DNA of 34,991 bases from RI-92 sp040235555 (GCA_040235555.1 JBECKZ010000281.1:1-34991), one strand, 5' to 3'; numbered from the stretch's first letter, positions 16,660 through 24,295 are shown. The notes: generated from the sequence alone by a model not told the origin. Program-made: numbers and translations.

Positions 16660-16840
16660 CCTCTGTCCTGTCACCTGAGAGCTTGGCCCCTTCGGTGTCT
16701 GCTTCAGTGTATGAAGTCAGCTCTCTCCAGAGACAACGATCTTCTGCATATGCGGTCCTTTTGCCTGAGCGATTCCGAGCGCGTTGCGCCTTCGGCGCCT
16801 GGCCAGTCACCAAGGTGACCGCCGGGTCTCTCCCACATAC
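16660..16840 (-). promoter_or_regulatory. Tandem glycine riboswitch (two aptamers)
   Basis: Two glycine aptamers lie in tandem on the minus strand. Aptamer 1 spans about 16840 to 16748. It shows GGGAGAGACCC, then GCGCCGAAGGCGCAACGC, then CGCTCAGGCAAAAGGACCGC, and is closed by an 8-pair P1 (GTATGTGG with CCGCATAT, including wobbles). Aptamer 2 spans about 16735 to 16660. It shows CTCTGGAGAGAGCTGAC, then CACCGAAGGGGCCAAG, then CTCTCAGGTGACAGGACAGAGG. These match the conserved cores of the gcvT-type RNA class. Directly downstream are the attenuator hairpin and the lipA-gcvT-gcvH-gcvPA-tpx-gcvPB operon, the expected target. Confidence 0.95.
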
Positions 16841-17082
16841 TTCTCGTTGCGCCGCCAAGTTTACTGGCGCCTTTTGGGAATTGCCAGCCGAAGATCTGAC
16901 CTAAAGATTTCAGTAAGTTAACTCACCATACGGGGAGGTTGGCCACTCACCGCCAGGGTATATAGTGTAGCCCCGGCAATGGACACCCAGGCTGTCCCGC
17001 TAAAAGGTGGAGATCTACCCGCCTATATATATAAGTAGGGAACGGTCGGGCGTAAGTGCGAGCGATAGAGCGTGGGTTGCGC
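16841..17082. other. Gap between antiporter gene end and riboswitch
   Basis: This 242-bp stretch must hold the promoter of the glycine-cleavage operon (minus strand). I could not pick a -35/-10 pair with good spacing. An alternating TA tract (TATATATATAA) lies at 17024-17034 and a weak TATA-like ACTATATAC at 16959-16967. No gene is visible. Confidence 0.4.
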
Positions 17083-18312
17083 CTAACGGATCTCGTCCAC
17101 CATGCGGGATATCGTAAGACCTTGAATAATAATAGAAAATATTACGACCGCGTAGGTAATGGCAAGAATCACATCGCGCTCCGTACTGAACGGCAGGGAT
17201 AGGGCCAATGCCACCGAGATACCCCCGCGCAAGCCACCCCAGGTCATCACCTGCACCACCCCCGGGCTGAAACGGCGAAATCGCCCCATGACGACGATGG
17301 GTAAGCCCACACTGACAAAGCGAGCCAACAGAACCAGTGGAATGATCGCCAAAGCGGCCAGGAGGTATTCGCTTGGAATCGCCAGCAACAATACTTCCAG
17401 GCCAATGAGCACAAACAAGATGGCATTCAGGATCTCGTCGATCAACTCCCAGAACGTATCCAGGTGAGCGCGGGTTTTTTCCGACATCGCGAATGAACGA
17501 CCGTGATTGCCGATAAACAGGCCCGCCACTACTACGGCCAACGGCCCGGACAAGTGCAATTCATGCGCAAGGGCGTAACCGCCCATGACCAGCGCCAACG
17601 TCAGCAACACTTCGAGCTGATAGTTATCAACATCCTTGAGCAGGAAATACACCCCGGCACCCAGCACCAGACCAAACACCATGCCCCCTACTACTTCCTG
17701 CACCAGCAACAGACTGATCCCGCTGGCAGAGAGATTACCATCGGTAGCCAATCCAAACAGGACCAGAAACACCACCACGCCCATGCCATCGTTAAACATC
17801 GACTCGCCGCTGATCTTGGTCTCCAGCGATTTAGGTACACGCGCACGTTTGAGGATCCCCAGTACGGCAATGGGGTCTGTGGGCGAGATCAGGGCACCGA
17901 ACAGCAGGCAATAGATAAATGCGAGCGGGATATTCAACGCATGCAATACCAGCCAGGTCAGCCCGCCAACCATGAACGTCGAAATCAACACGCCCACCGT
18001 TGCGAGGGTGGTAATCACCCCCGTTTGCTGGCGCAGGTCATTGATATTCACGTGCAGGGCGCCGGCAAACAACAGAAAACTCAACATGCCCTTCATCAGG
18101 GTCTCATGAAAATCGATGCTGCGCAGGGCCTTGTTGGTATAAAAAATCAGATCGGTCCAGCCCAGCTTGCCCAACAGCAACAGGCATAGTGACATGACCA
18201 GCGAAATGATCATGATGCCGATGGTGTTCGGCAGACGCACAAACCGGTAGTTCAGATAACTGAACAACGCTGCCAGGGTAATCAGCAATGCTGCTGTGTT
18301 GAGTATGCCCAT
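17083..18312 (-). CDS. Na+/H+ antiporter, CPA1 (NhaP) family
   Basis: This is a 409-residue inner-membrane cation:proton antiporter with about twelve hydrophobic segments. CPA1 signatures are visible: LLFGALISPTDPIAVLGILK at about 136-155 (the SPTDP unwound helix), KISGESMFNDGMGVVVF with the Asn174-Asp175 pair of electroneutral exchangers, the VVVAGLFIGNHGR segment, the LLARFVSVGLPI helix carrying the conserved Arg, and MTWGGLRGGISVALALSLP near residue 355. There is no C-terminal cytoplasmic regulatory domain. The start at ATG 18312 has no strong Shine-Dalgarno. It stands alone between the riboswitch region and the palindromic element. Upstream, a 10-bp direct repeat at 18331 and 18378 could be an operator. 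Ion preference (Na+, K+ or Li+) cannot be read from sequence. Confidence 0.92.
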   Translation of the reverse strand: MGILNTAALLITLAALFSYLNYRFVRLPNTIGIMIISLVMSLCLLLLGKLGWTDLIFYTNKALRSIDFHETLMKGMLSFLLFAGALHVNINDLRQQTGVITTLATVGVLISTFMVGGLTWLVLHALNIPLAFIYCLLFGALISPTDPIAVLGILKRARVPKSLETKISGESMFNDGMGVVVFLVLFGLATDGNLSASGISLLLVQEVVGGMVFGLVLGAGVYFLLKDVDNYQLEVLLTLALVMGGYALAHELHLSGPLAVVVAGLFIGNHGRSFAMSEKTRAHLDTFWELIDEILNAILFVLIGLEVLLLAIPSEYLLAALAIIPLVLLARFVSVGLPIVVMGRFRRFSPGVVQVMTWGGLRGGISVALALSLPFSTERDVILAITYAVVIFSIIIQGLTISRMVDEIR

Positions 18313-18330
18313 GTATCCGGGTTCGTATGG

Positions 18331-18387
18331 ATTATTCGGAGCAAACGATACAGGAAAAGCGGATTTGTGTGCAAAGTATTATTCGGA
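18331..18387. repeat. Pair of 10-bp direct repeats upstream of the antiporter gene
   Basis: ATTATTCGGA occurs at 18331-18340 and again at 18378-18387, 47 bp apart (start to start), just before the antiporter start. Both copies are followed by a short A-rich stretch. The spacing is roughly four and a half helical turns. It is a candidate operator pair, unsupported beyond the repeat itself. Confidence 0.3.
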
Positions 18388-18642
18388 CAAAAGGGGGGAT
18401 TGTTTAACGTTTTTATAAAATTAAGGTGTTTGGGGTATTGGTATTCTGTGCTTATGTTTGTTTGTATCGAGAATGATTTTACAAAACAATTTCGCTCGCC
18501 GCTTCGCGGCTGTAGCGATATGCTTTTCTTTGTTTTGGTAACAAACATTTTCGCTCGCGCCTTCGGCGCTGTAGCGAGGTACTTTCTTTGTGCAGACAAA
18601 GAAAGTACCCAAAGAAAACTGCCCCGCGCTTGCCAACCGTTC

Positions 18643-18757
18643 GTGGCTTTTGGCTGTACTCAGGGGCGCTGTGATATTCGACATCCTGTCTCATATCACA
18701 GGCTCGGCTTCCCTGCCTCGCCCCTGTGGGCGCCACATGCGTTCAGCCAAAAGCCAC
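18643..18757. repeat. Internal palindrome P1
   Basis: A 14-bp perfect inverted repeat, GTGGCTTTTGGCTG at 18643-18656 and CAGCCAAAAGCCAC at 18744-18757, encloses a second (CAGGGGCG 18661-18668 with CGCCCCTG 18719-18726) and a third (CTGTGATAT 18669-18677 with ATATCACAG 18693-18701). All three nest into one long branched stem. Confidence 0.8.
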
Positions 18758-18769
18758 TCACAGCAATCT

Positions 18770-18850
18770 CATGGGGTTCACCATTTAGCTACAAACGAGA
18801 GGTAATGCCTCTTCGTTTGTCTATTCCAACTCATTGGATCAAACCCCATG
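18770..18850. repeat. Internal palindrome P2
   Basis: CATGGGGTT at 18770-18778 pairs with AACCCCATG at 18842-18850. Inside, ACAAACGAGAGG at 18791-18802 pairs with CCTCTTCGTTTGT at 18808-18820 with one bulged T and a TAATG loop. The nested design repeats that of P1. Confidence 0.75.
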
Positions 18851-18996
18851 CTGTTGCAACGGGCGAGCGTTGAAACAGCGCAGGTTGCGCCCGCAGGGTG
18901 GCGACACGGATGCCGCCAGTCAGGATACAGGACAAGGACGTCCTGTATCCTGACCGCCCGAGCAGTTTCATAAGCGAGTCTGTGTCTTGCAACAGC
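18850..18996. repeat. Internal palindrome P3
   Basis: GCTGTTGCAA at 18850-18859 pairs with TTGCAACAGC at 18987-18996, enclosing TGAAAC (18871-18876) with GTTTCA (18965-18970). At the centre is a perfect 15-bp repeat, GTCAGGATACAGGAC at 18919-18933 with GTCCTGTATCCTGAC at 18940-18954, around a 6-base loop. Confidence 0.8.
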
Positions 18997-19186
18997 GGGG
19001 CGATTTTCTTTGCCCACTTTCTTTGTTCGCACAAAGAAAGTGGGTCGCCTCAGCGCCGAAGGCGCGGCGAAAGAATTTTAGGTTGTTTGGCAAACAAGAA
19101 AGATTGCTCATTCCATGCTGCAGGCGTGAGCGAAATAATGTGTTTGGAAGGTTATGGAAATTACTTTGAAGCGACTAAAAAGAAAA

Positions 19187-20404
19187 CTAACCCATCCCTT
19201 TTGCCATTTTCGGCAAATCCCCCCGATTGCCCATGGCGTGTTCGATGATCTCATCCTTGACCAGAGGAATATGGCTGACGATGCCCATACCAGTGGTGCG
19301 CAGCCAGCGCAGCAGAGGTTGATCATTACCAAACAAGCGCTGGATCTGATCGACCATGACAAGCATGCTCAGGTTTTCGCTGCGGCGCCAGCGTTCGTAA
19401 CGGCGCAGGGTCTGCAGCGATCCGATGGCACGGCGCGCCTTGCTGGCATCGTGTAACACCTCGGCCAGTGCAGCGGCATCGAGCAGCCCAAGGTTTACGC
19501 CCTGGCCTGCCAGTGGATGCATGGTGTGGGCGGCATCACCCACCAGCGCTATCCCTTCCTTGACGTATTGATCTGCCATCAAAAACCGTAGCGGGTACAT
19601 GGCGCGTGGGCCCACTTCAAGAATTCGACCCAGGCGAAATGCAAAGGCGCTCGCCAGCTCTTCGGTAAATGCTGACTCTGGGATGTCACACAGGCGTGAG
19701 GCATTCTCCGGCTGCGTCGACCACACAATCGAACTATAGCCACCGGTCAGTGGCAGGAAGGCAAGCGGCCCCTTGTTTACAAAACGCTGCCAGGCTGTGT
19801 CCTGGTGTGACTTTTCGGTTTTGACATACGTTACCACCGCTGCATGATCGTAATCCCAGCCGCGCACCGTGATCTGCATCTGTTGCCGTAGCCAGGAGCG
19901 AGTACCATCGGCCCCGACCAACAGGTTTGCCTGTAATGTTGAGCCATCATCCAGCTGCAATTGCCAGCCCGTATCTGTACGTGTGAGTTGACGACAGCTT
20001 TTACCGAACAAACAGGTCAAATTGGCCTGTTGCTCGATACCTTCATAGAGACCGGCGGTAATCACACTGTTTTCGATAATGTGCCCCAGGTAAGGCTCGC
20101 TCAAATCGGCGCTGTCGAAATGTAACTCCTTGCCCTGTTCTTCCCACACGTGCATTTCGCGAAACGGCGATACCCGCCGTGCCACCATATCTTGCCAGAC
20201 GCCAAGGGTTTCGAAGATACGTTGTGAGGCGCGCGTGATAGCACTGACGCGCAGATCGAACAAGGTATCGGAATGCTGGGTTTGTGGTGGATGGGGTTCG
20301 ATGAGGGCGATGCGCAACCGACTGTGTGTCAGGGCCCGCGCGAGGGTGGCACCGACCATGCCACCACCGATGATGACCACATCGTAGTGGGCTTGAGCGT
20401 TCAC
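19187..20404 (-). CDS. ubiI: UbiI-like FAD-dependent ubiquinone hydroxylase
   Basis: This is a flavoprotein monooxygenase of the UbiH/COQ6 family, which hydroxylates the aromatic ring during ubiquinone synthesis. The frame is open to 20491, but GTG 20404 (VNAQAHYDVVIIGGGMVGAT) overlaps the ubiH stop by four bases (GTGA) and puts the FAD-binding GxGxxG at the expected N-terminal place. It follows AAGAGG and gives 405 residues. Further motifs are LLVGADGTRSWLRQ and ALVGDAAHTMHPLAGQGVNLGLLDA. It is the downstream member of two adjacent paralogues. Gene order ygfB-pepP-ubiH-ubiI as in E. coli supports UbiI (formerly VisC, C5 hydroxylase) over UbiF. Confidence 0.9.
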   Translation of the reverse strand: MNAQAHYDVVIIGGGMVGATLARALTHSRLRIALIEPHPPQTQHSDTLFDLRVSAITRASQRIFETLGVWQDMVARRVSPFREMHVWEEQGKELHFDSADLSEPYLGHIIENSVITAGLYEGIEQQANLTCLFGKSCRQLTRTDTGWQLQLDDGSTLQANLLVGADGTRSWLRQQMQITVRGWDYDHAAVVTYVKTEKSHQDTAWQRFVNKGPLAFLPLTGGYSSIVWSTQPENASRLCDIPESAFTEELASAFAFRLGRILEVGPRAMYPLRFLMADQYVKEGIALVGDAAHTMHPLAGQGVNLGLLDAAALAEVLHDASKARRAIGSLQTLRRYERWRRSENLSMLVMVDQIQRLFGNDQPLLRWLRTTGMGIVSHIPLVKDEIIEHAMGNRGDLPKMAKGMG

Positions 20405-21648
20405 AGGCCTAAACCTCTTGCCAGCATCGAGGCGCGGCCGACATAGCCCATGGCATGACGGGTCAGGCGTTTGCGCAAGGGTGCAAAACATTCCATGGCA
20501 ATCAGGCCGACGTTTCGCGCCACCACCAGTGGCAGGAAATCGGTGGAGAACACCCGTACCAGGGAATCAGTAAATAGCGAGGTCTGGATCAGATCACGGC
20601 GACGCCACTGGGCATAGGCCTGCAGTCGTCCCAGATCGCCCGGGTCCTGTTCCGCGATCAACGCCTCGCGAATTACCTGTGCCAACGCGGCGACATCACG
20701 CAAGCCCAGGTTGAAACCCTGACCAGCCACCGGATGCAGGGTATGTGCCGCGTTACCGATAAAGGCCAGGCGATGCCGCACATGTTCGCGGATTTGAGTA
20801 TGTCCTAACGGGTACGCGTGGCGTTGCCCGATACGAATGAAATGACCCGCACGGGTCCCAAAGTGCTGTTGCAGTTTTTTTGCAACCTCATCACCGTTCA
20901 GCTGCAAAATGGATTCGCAATGGTTGGTAGGGACTGTCCACACCAGGCCATAGCGGTGTGGTGTGTCATCGATTCCACTCAGGGGCAATAGCGCCATGGG
21001 ACCCGTACTGGTAAAGCGTTCATAGGCGATATTGTGGTGCGCCTGATCGCAGGCCACGTTGGCAATCACTGCGGATTGCCGGTAATCCCAATGGCGTTGT
21101 TCCACACCCAGATACTGGCGCACGAACGACTGCGTGCCATCAGCGGCAACTACCAGTCTGGTCCGAATTGTCAGTGGCTTACCATCATACATACCACGCA
21201 ATTCGGCACAGTCGCTGCCATAAGTCATGGCTTGTAATTCTGCCGGCGCCAGTACAGTCACCTGTGTCAGCGTCTGCAATGCCTGATACAACGCCTGGCC
21301 CAGGATACGATTCTCGACGACGTAACCCAGGGCCTCTACCTGTTGTTCACTGGCCTGTAAATGGGTGATACCGGCGTGGCCACGATCAGAAATATGAATG
21401 GTTTTGATTGGCGTGATGCCTTGCTCCACCAGTGGTTGCCACAGGTTCAGGGCATCGAAGATTTGCCGACTGCTGTAGGACAGGGCAATGGTGCGGGCAT
21501 CAAAACTGGGGGGTAACTGTTTGGTGTAATCCTGGGCTTCGATCAGTACAACACGTGGTGCCGGCGTCATCTGCCCGAGGGCGATAGCCAGGCTAATCCC
21601 GACCATCCCGCCACCGACGATTGCAATGTCGTAGTCTGTCTCGTGCAT
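20401..21648 (-). CDS. ubiH: UbiH-like FAD-dependent ubiquinone hydroxylase
   Basis: This is a 415-residue flavin monooxygenase paralogous to the next gene. The FAD-binding motif is DYDIAIVGGGMVGISLAIAL at 5-24. The later FAD/NAD motif reads AFIGNAAHTLHPVAGQGFNLG, with GN in place of GD; E. coli UbiH also has GNAA here, while UbiI-type proteins have GDAA. This supports UbiH, the C6 (2-octaprenyl-6-methoxyphenol) hydroxylase. The VVAADGTQSFVRQYLG segment is also typical. It starts 2 bp after the pepP stop and overlaps ubiI by four bases, so translation is probably coupled. Confidence 0.92.
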   Translation of the reverse strand: MHETDYDIAIVGGGMVGISLAIALGQMTPAPRVVLIEAQDYTKQLPPSFDARTIALSYSSRQIFDALNLWQPLVEQGITPIKTIHISDRGHAGITHLQASEQQVEALGYVVENRILGQALYQALQTLTQVTVLAPAELQAMTYGSDCAELRGMYDGKPLTIRTRLVVAADGTQSFVRQYLGVEQRHWDYRQSAVIANVACDQAHHNIAYERFTSTGPMALLPLSGIDDTPHRYGLVWTVPTNHCESILQLNGDEVAKKLQQHFGTRAGHFIRIGQRHAYPLGHTQIREHVRHRLAFIGNAAHTLHPVAGQGFNLGLRDVAALAQVIREALIAEQDPGDLGRLQAYAQWRRRDLIQTSLFTDSLVRVFSTDFLPLVVARNVGLIAMECFAPLRKRLTRHAMGYVGRASMLARGLGL

Positions 21649-21650
21649 AT

Positions 21651-22958
21651 TCAGCTTGCCATTAAAGCCTCAACTTCATCCGGATCCTTGGGTACACCTT
21701 TGGTCAGGACTTCACAGCCATCTTTGGTCACCAACACATCATCCTCGATCCGGATACCGATATTCCACCATTTCTTGGCCAGGCGTTTGTAGCTGGCCGG
21801 CAGATACAAACCCGGCTCTACCGTCAACACCATGCCCGGTTCAAATACCCGCCACTCATCTGCGACCTTGTAATCGCCTACGTCGTGTACATCCATACCC
21901 AGCCAATGTCCGGTGCGATGCATGTAATAAGGTTTATAACTCTCGTTTTTGATCGCTGTCTTTTTCGTACCCTTTAGAATACCCAGCTTGATCAGACCGT
22001 CGGTCAGCACCTCCACCGCGGCCTCATGGGGTTCATTCCAGTGTTTGCCCGGCTGCACTTGCTCGATGGCAGCCAGCTGTGCATCAAGAACGACTTCGTA
22101 GACTGCACGTTGCGCCTTGCTGTACTCACCGTTGACGGGAAAGGTGCGGGTGATGTCCGAGGCGTAATAATCGTATTCGGCACCGGCATCGATCAGCAGT
22201 AGATCTCCATCTTTTAGCGCAATGTTGTTCTCAGTGTAATGCAGGATACAGCCGTTGGCGCCGCCACCCACGATGGAGTTATAGGCCGGGAAGCGCGCAC
22301 CCTGCTGCATGAAACTGTGCATCAGGGTGGCCTCGATCTCATATTCCTTCATACCGGGTTTACAGGCCTGCATTGCCGCGCAATGCGCCCGTGCGGAAAT
22401 GCCCGCCGCATGCTGCATGGCCTTGATCTCCTTGCCGCTCTTGATCAGGCGCATGTCGTGCAGCAAATGATCCAAAGAAACGAATTCACCGGGCGTATGG
22501 ATACCCGCCCGCGACCGCTTTCGCAGGCTGTTAACCCACCCGATCAGGCGTTGGTCGAAATCCGGGTGAGTGCCCATGGTGTAATACACGCGCTGTTTGT
22601 TCTCCAGCATGCCTGGCAGGATGTCGTCGATATCATCAATCGGGAACGAATCGTCAGCACCATAGGTGCTCACCGCACCTTCCTGTCCTGCCATCTTGCC
22701 GGTCCAGGTTTCGGTCTCGGGATTATGTTCGCGGCAAAACAGCACATACTCGCCGTGTTTGCGACCCGGGATCAACACCGCCACTGCCTGCGGCTCGGGA
22801 AATCCGGTCAAATAGTAAAAGTCACTATCCGGACGATAGTGATATTCGGAATCACGATTACGCAGGCGCATTGGCGCTGCCGGCAGAATCGCGACCCCAC
22901 TGTCCCCCATAAGTTGCATCAGGTGTTTGCGACGATGTGCGAATTCCTGTTTATTCAT
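21651..22958 (-). CDS. pepP: Xaa-Pro aminopeptidase P
   Basis: This metallo-aminopeptidase removes N-terminal residues before proline and has a pita-bread fold with two Mn ions. ATG 22958 (MNKQEFAHRRKHLMQLMGD) matches the start of E. coli PepP; an upstream start at 23003 would overlap ygfB. The product is 435 residues. Metal ligands are visible in LLIDAGAEYDYYASDITRTF (two Asp), HRTGHWLGMDVHDVGDY (His), VLTVEPGLYLP (Glu) and GIRIEDDVLV (Glu). The N-terminal creatinase-like domain has SEYHYRPDSDFYYLTGFPEP. No strong ribosome-binding site is seen. It starts 22 bp after ygfB and is followed by ubiH in the conserved cluster. Confidence 0.96.
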   Translation of the reverse strand: MNKQEFAHRRKHLMQLMGDSGVAILPAAPMRLRNRDSEYHYRPDSDFYYLTGFPEPQAVAVLIPGRKHGEYVLFCREHNPETETWTGKMAGQEGAVSTYGADDSFPIDDIDDILPGMLENKQRVYYTMGTHPDFDQRLIGWVNSLRKRSRAGIHTPGEFVSLDHLLHDMRLIKSGKEIKAMQHAAGISARAHCAAMQACKPGMKEYEIEATLMHSFMQQGARFPAYNSIVGGGANGCILHYTENNIALKDGDLLLIDAGAEYDYYASDITRTFPVNGEYSKAQRAVYEVVLDAQLAAIEQVQPGKHWNEPHEAAVEVLTDGLIKLGILKGTKKTAIKNESYKPYYMHRTGHWLGMDVHDVGDYKVADEWRVFEPGMVLTVEPGLYLPASYKRLAKKWWNIGIRIEDDVLVTKDGCEVLTKGVPKDPDEVEALMAS

Positions 22959-22980
22959 AATTAATTGGCTATCAAATTTA

Positions 22981-23556
22981 CTAATGAACAAGTTTCGAGC
23001 CACTGGCGCCCTTACTCGCCTGCAAGGTCTCGCAAAACAGCATAACCCCGACCCGTAGATATTCGACTAACTCCATGTAGGACTGTTCCTCTTCCTCGGT
23101 GATCTCCAGCGCTTCCGAGGTCACCTGGCTGATTTCTCGAATGTCATCCAGGATTTCCGCCAGCTCACCGGTAAACAACCCGGGATCATCGACGCCACTG
23201 TAGCTCATACCCAGCAAGAATCCCTGGCACCAATGACCCAGTGCATCGGTTCGCTCCTGCAAAGGATCCTCGTCATCCGGCATCAACAAAGCGTAATCCA
23301 GTGTACCCTGCCCCAGTTGGCCGAGCGTCGTTTGATACAGATCGATGATCAGTTGTTTCGCCTCGCCAGCCAGGGCATTGCCTTCAGCCACACCCGCCTC
23401 GATTTCGGGAAAATGTGCCGGCAACCAACTGGCCAGGCCAGCTTCACCGGTCAGGCAAATCACCGCGCTCATGGCACCCTGACATTCGGCCGCATCTGCA
23501 GCGATTTGCAGTCGCTCCAGTGCCTGATTTAATTGTTGGTAATCGACATCGCTCAT
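22981..23556 (-). CDS. ygfB: UPF0149 (YgfB/YecA-like) family protein
   Basis: This is a 191-residue acidic, all-helical protein of the UPF0149 family. Visible features are QGAMSAVICLTGEAGLASWLP near residue 26, LMPDDEDPLQERTDALGHWCQGFLLGM near 90-117, and the acidic EEEEQSYMELVEYLRVGVMLF near the C-terminus. In E. coli the same gene lies upstream of pepP-ubiH-ubiI. The molecular function is not well defined; in Pseudomonas YgfB has been connected to beta-lactamase regulation. It heads the minus-strand operon and diverges from the zapB-like/zapA genes across 159 bp. Confidence 0.93.
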   Translation of the reverse strand: MSDVDYQQLNQALERLQIAADAAECQGAMSAVICLTGEAGLASWLPAHFPEIEAGVAEGNALAGEAKQLIIDLYQTTLGQLGQGTLDYALLMPDDEDPLQERTDALGHWCQGFLLGMSYSGVDDPGLFTGELAEILDDIREISQVTSEALEITEEEEQSYMELVEYLRVGVMLFCETLQASKGASGSKLVH

Positions 23557-23647
23557 GGATTTATCAAGGGACTGGTTTCAACAGTACAGTATATAGGTGG
23601 GGAAACGGCTTTTGAGTATACCATGACCTATATCGTGGTACATGCCG

Positions 23648-23676
23648 TTGACCGGATCAGCAGTGCGCTCTATATT
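23648..23676 (+). promoter_or_regulatory. Sigma70-type promoter of zapB-like/zapA
   Basis: TTGACC at 23648-23653 and TATATT at 23671-23676 are separated by exactly 17 bp, a strong housekeeping promoter match. It lies 39 bp upstream of the zapB-like TTG start in the divergent gap with ygfB. Transcription would start near 23683. Confidence 0.65.
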
Positions 23677-23715
23677 GAATAGCAAGTTTGGGCGGGGAGT
23701 GAACCGGAGAGCCAT

Positions 23716-23913
23716 TTGGATATCAAAAAGCTTGAAGAAAGAGTCGATGAATTGATTTCGACAGTTGAACGGCTACGCAGTGAGAACAAGACCCTGCGCC
23801 AGAGCCAGACTCATCTCGTTGCCGAACGCGATAAACTCATCGTCAAGACTGAGCAGGCGCGTCAGCGGGTAGAATCCATGATTGAACGACTAAAGGCGAT
23901 GGATAATGAGTAA
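23716..23913 (+). CDS. ZapB-like coiled-coil protein (TIGR02449 type)
   Basis: This 65-residue protein is almost wholly a coiled coil (heptad-like EERVDELISTVERLRSENKTLRQ) and matches the small family often found directly upstream of zapA in gammaproteobacteria. The start is TTG at 23716, preceded by GGAGAG; no ATG fits. It overlaps zapA by eight bases. By position and structure it is likely a cell-division factor acting with ZapA at the FtsZ ring. It is not an obvious orthologue of E. coli ZapB by sequence alone. Confidence 0.85.
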   Translation: MDIKKLEERVDELISTVERLRSENKTLRQSQTHLVAERDKLIVKTEQARQRVESMIERLKAMDNE

Positions 23914-24229
23914 AGACAACCCAAACGCTGTTGCTGTCACTATACTGGGCAAAGAGTACCTCATCGCCTGCCAGGACGATGAAAAAAGCGAACTGCTGTC
24001 CTCAGCCAGCTACCTCGACAGGAAAATGCGCGAAATTCGTGACCACGGCAAAGTTATTGGCACGGATCGAATTGCAGTGATGGCAGCCCTTAATATCGCC
24101 CATGAATTGCTACACAATAAGGGCGATCTGACCATGGCCAGTCCGGAAGTGGAAGGCCGGATTCGCACAATCCAGGAAAAAATCGAAGAGGCACTGTCGC
24201 GCAGCCGTCAGCTGGAGCTCGAAGCCTGA
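23906..24229 (+). CDS. zapA: Cell division protein ZapA
   Basis: ZapA binds and crosslinks FtsZ protofilaments at midcell. The 107-residue protein has the globular N-terminal head VAVTILGKEYLIACQDDEKSELLSSASYLDRKMREI, then GTDRIAVMAALNIAHELL, then a C-terminal coiled coil. It overlaps the preceding coiled-coil gene and is followed by the 6S RNA gene and fau, the same order as in E. coli. A small hairpin GCTTGT-GCA-ACAAGC at 24255-24269 follows the stop, without a T-tract. Confidence 0.95.
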   Translation: MSKDNPNAVAVTILGKEYLIACQDDEKSELLSSASYLDRKMREIRDHGKVIGTDRIAVMAALNIAHELLHNKGDLTMASPEVEGRIRTIQEKIEEALSRSRQLELEA

Positions 24230-24295
24230 TCAAAACCCGATTTTGGCGCACACCGCTTGTGCAACAAGCATACCCATCTATCCCCTAATAACAGC

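Larger units (their letters stand above)
18490..19135. repeat. Composite palindromic element with nested inverted terminal modules
   Basis: This is a 646-bp non-coding element, symmetric at several levels. Outer modules A lie at 18490-18543 and, inverted, at about 19081-19135; both start TTTCGCTC and contain CTTTTCTTTG-like text. Inner modules B lie at 18549-18627 and, inverted, at 18995-19072. Each B carries a GCGCC-TTC-GGCGC minihairpin, a 14-bp perfect hairpin, and AAAGAAAA(CT or TC)GCCCCGC. The hairpin is GGTACTTTCTTTGT paired across GCAG at 18578-18609, and CCCACTTTCTTTGT paired across TCGC at 19013-19044. Between the B modules sit three large palindromes. Open frames here are short, Lys/Arg/Ser-rich mirror images of one another and look spurious. 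No transposase is present. It resembles a non-autonomous mobile or BIME-like element, or a large structured RNA. Confidence 0.75.

Noticed and set aside
16545..16904. Plus-strand frame of about 119 codons over the riboswitch, and the minus-strand upstream extension of lipA
   Set aside because: Both run through the structured glycine riboswitch and attenuator. The lipA start with a strong ribosome-binding site lies downstream of them.
18490..19135. CRISPR array
   Set aside because: Repeats are inverted and nested, not regularly spaced direct repeats with unique spacers. No cas genes are present.
18282..19248. Several overlapping short frames on both strands in the palindromic element, with Lys/Ser/Arg-rich products
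   Set aside because: They arise from the inverted repeats, mirror one another, lack ribosome-binding sites, and show no protein family. The DNA itself is the feature.
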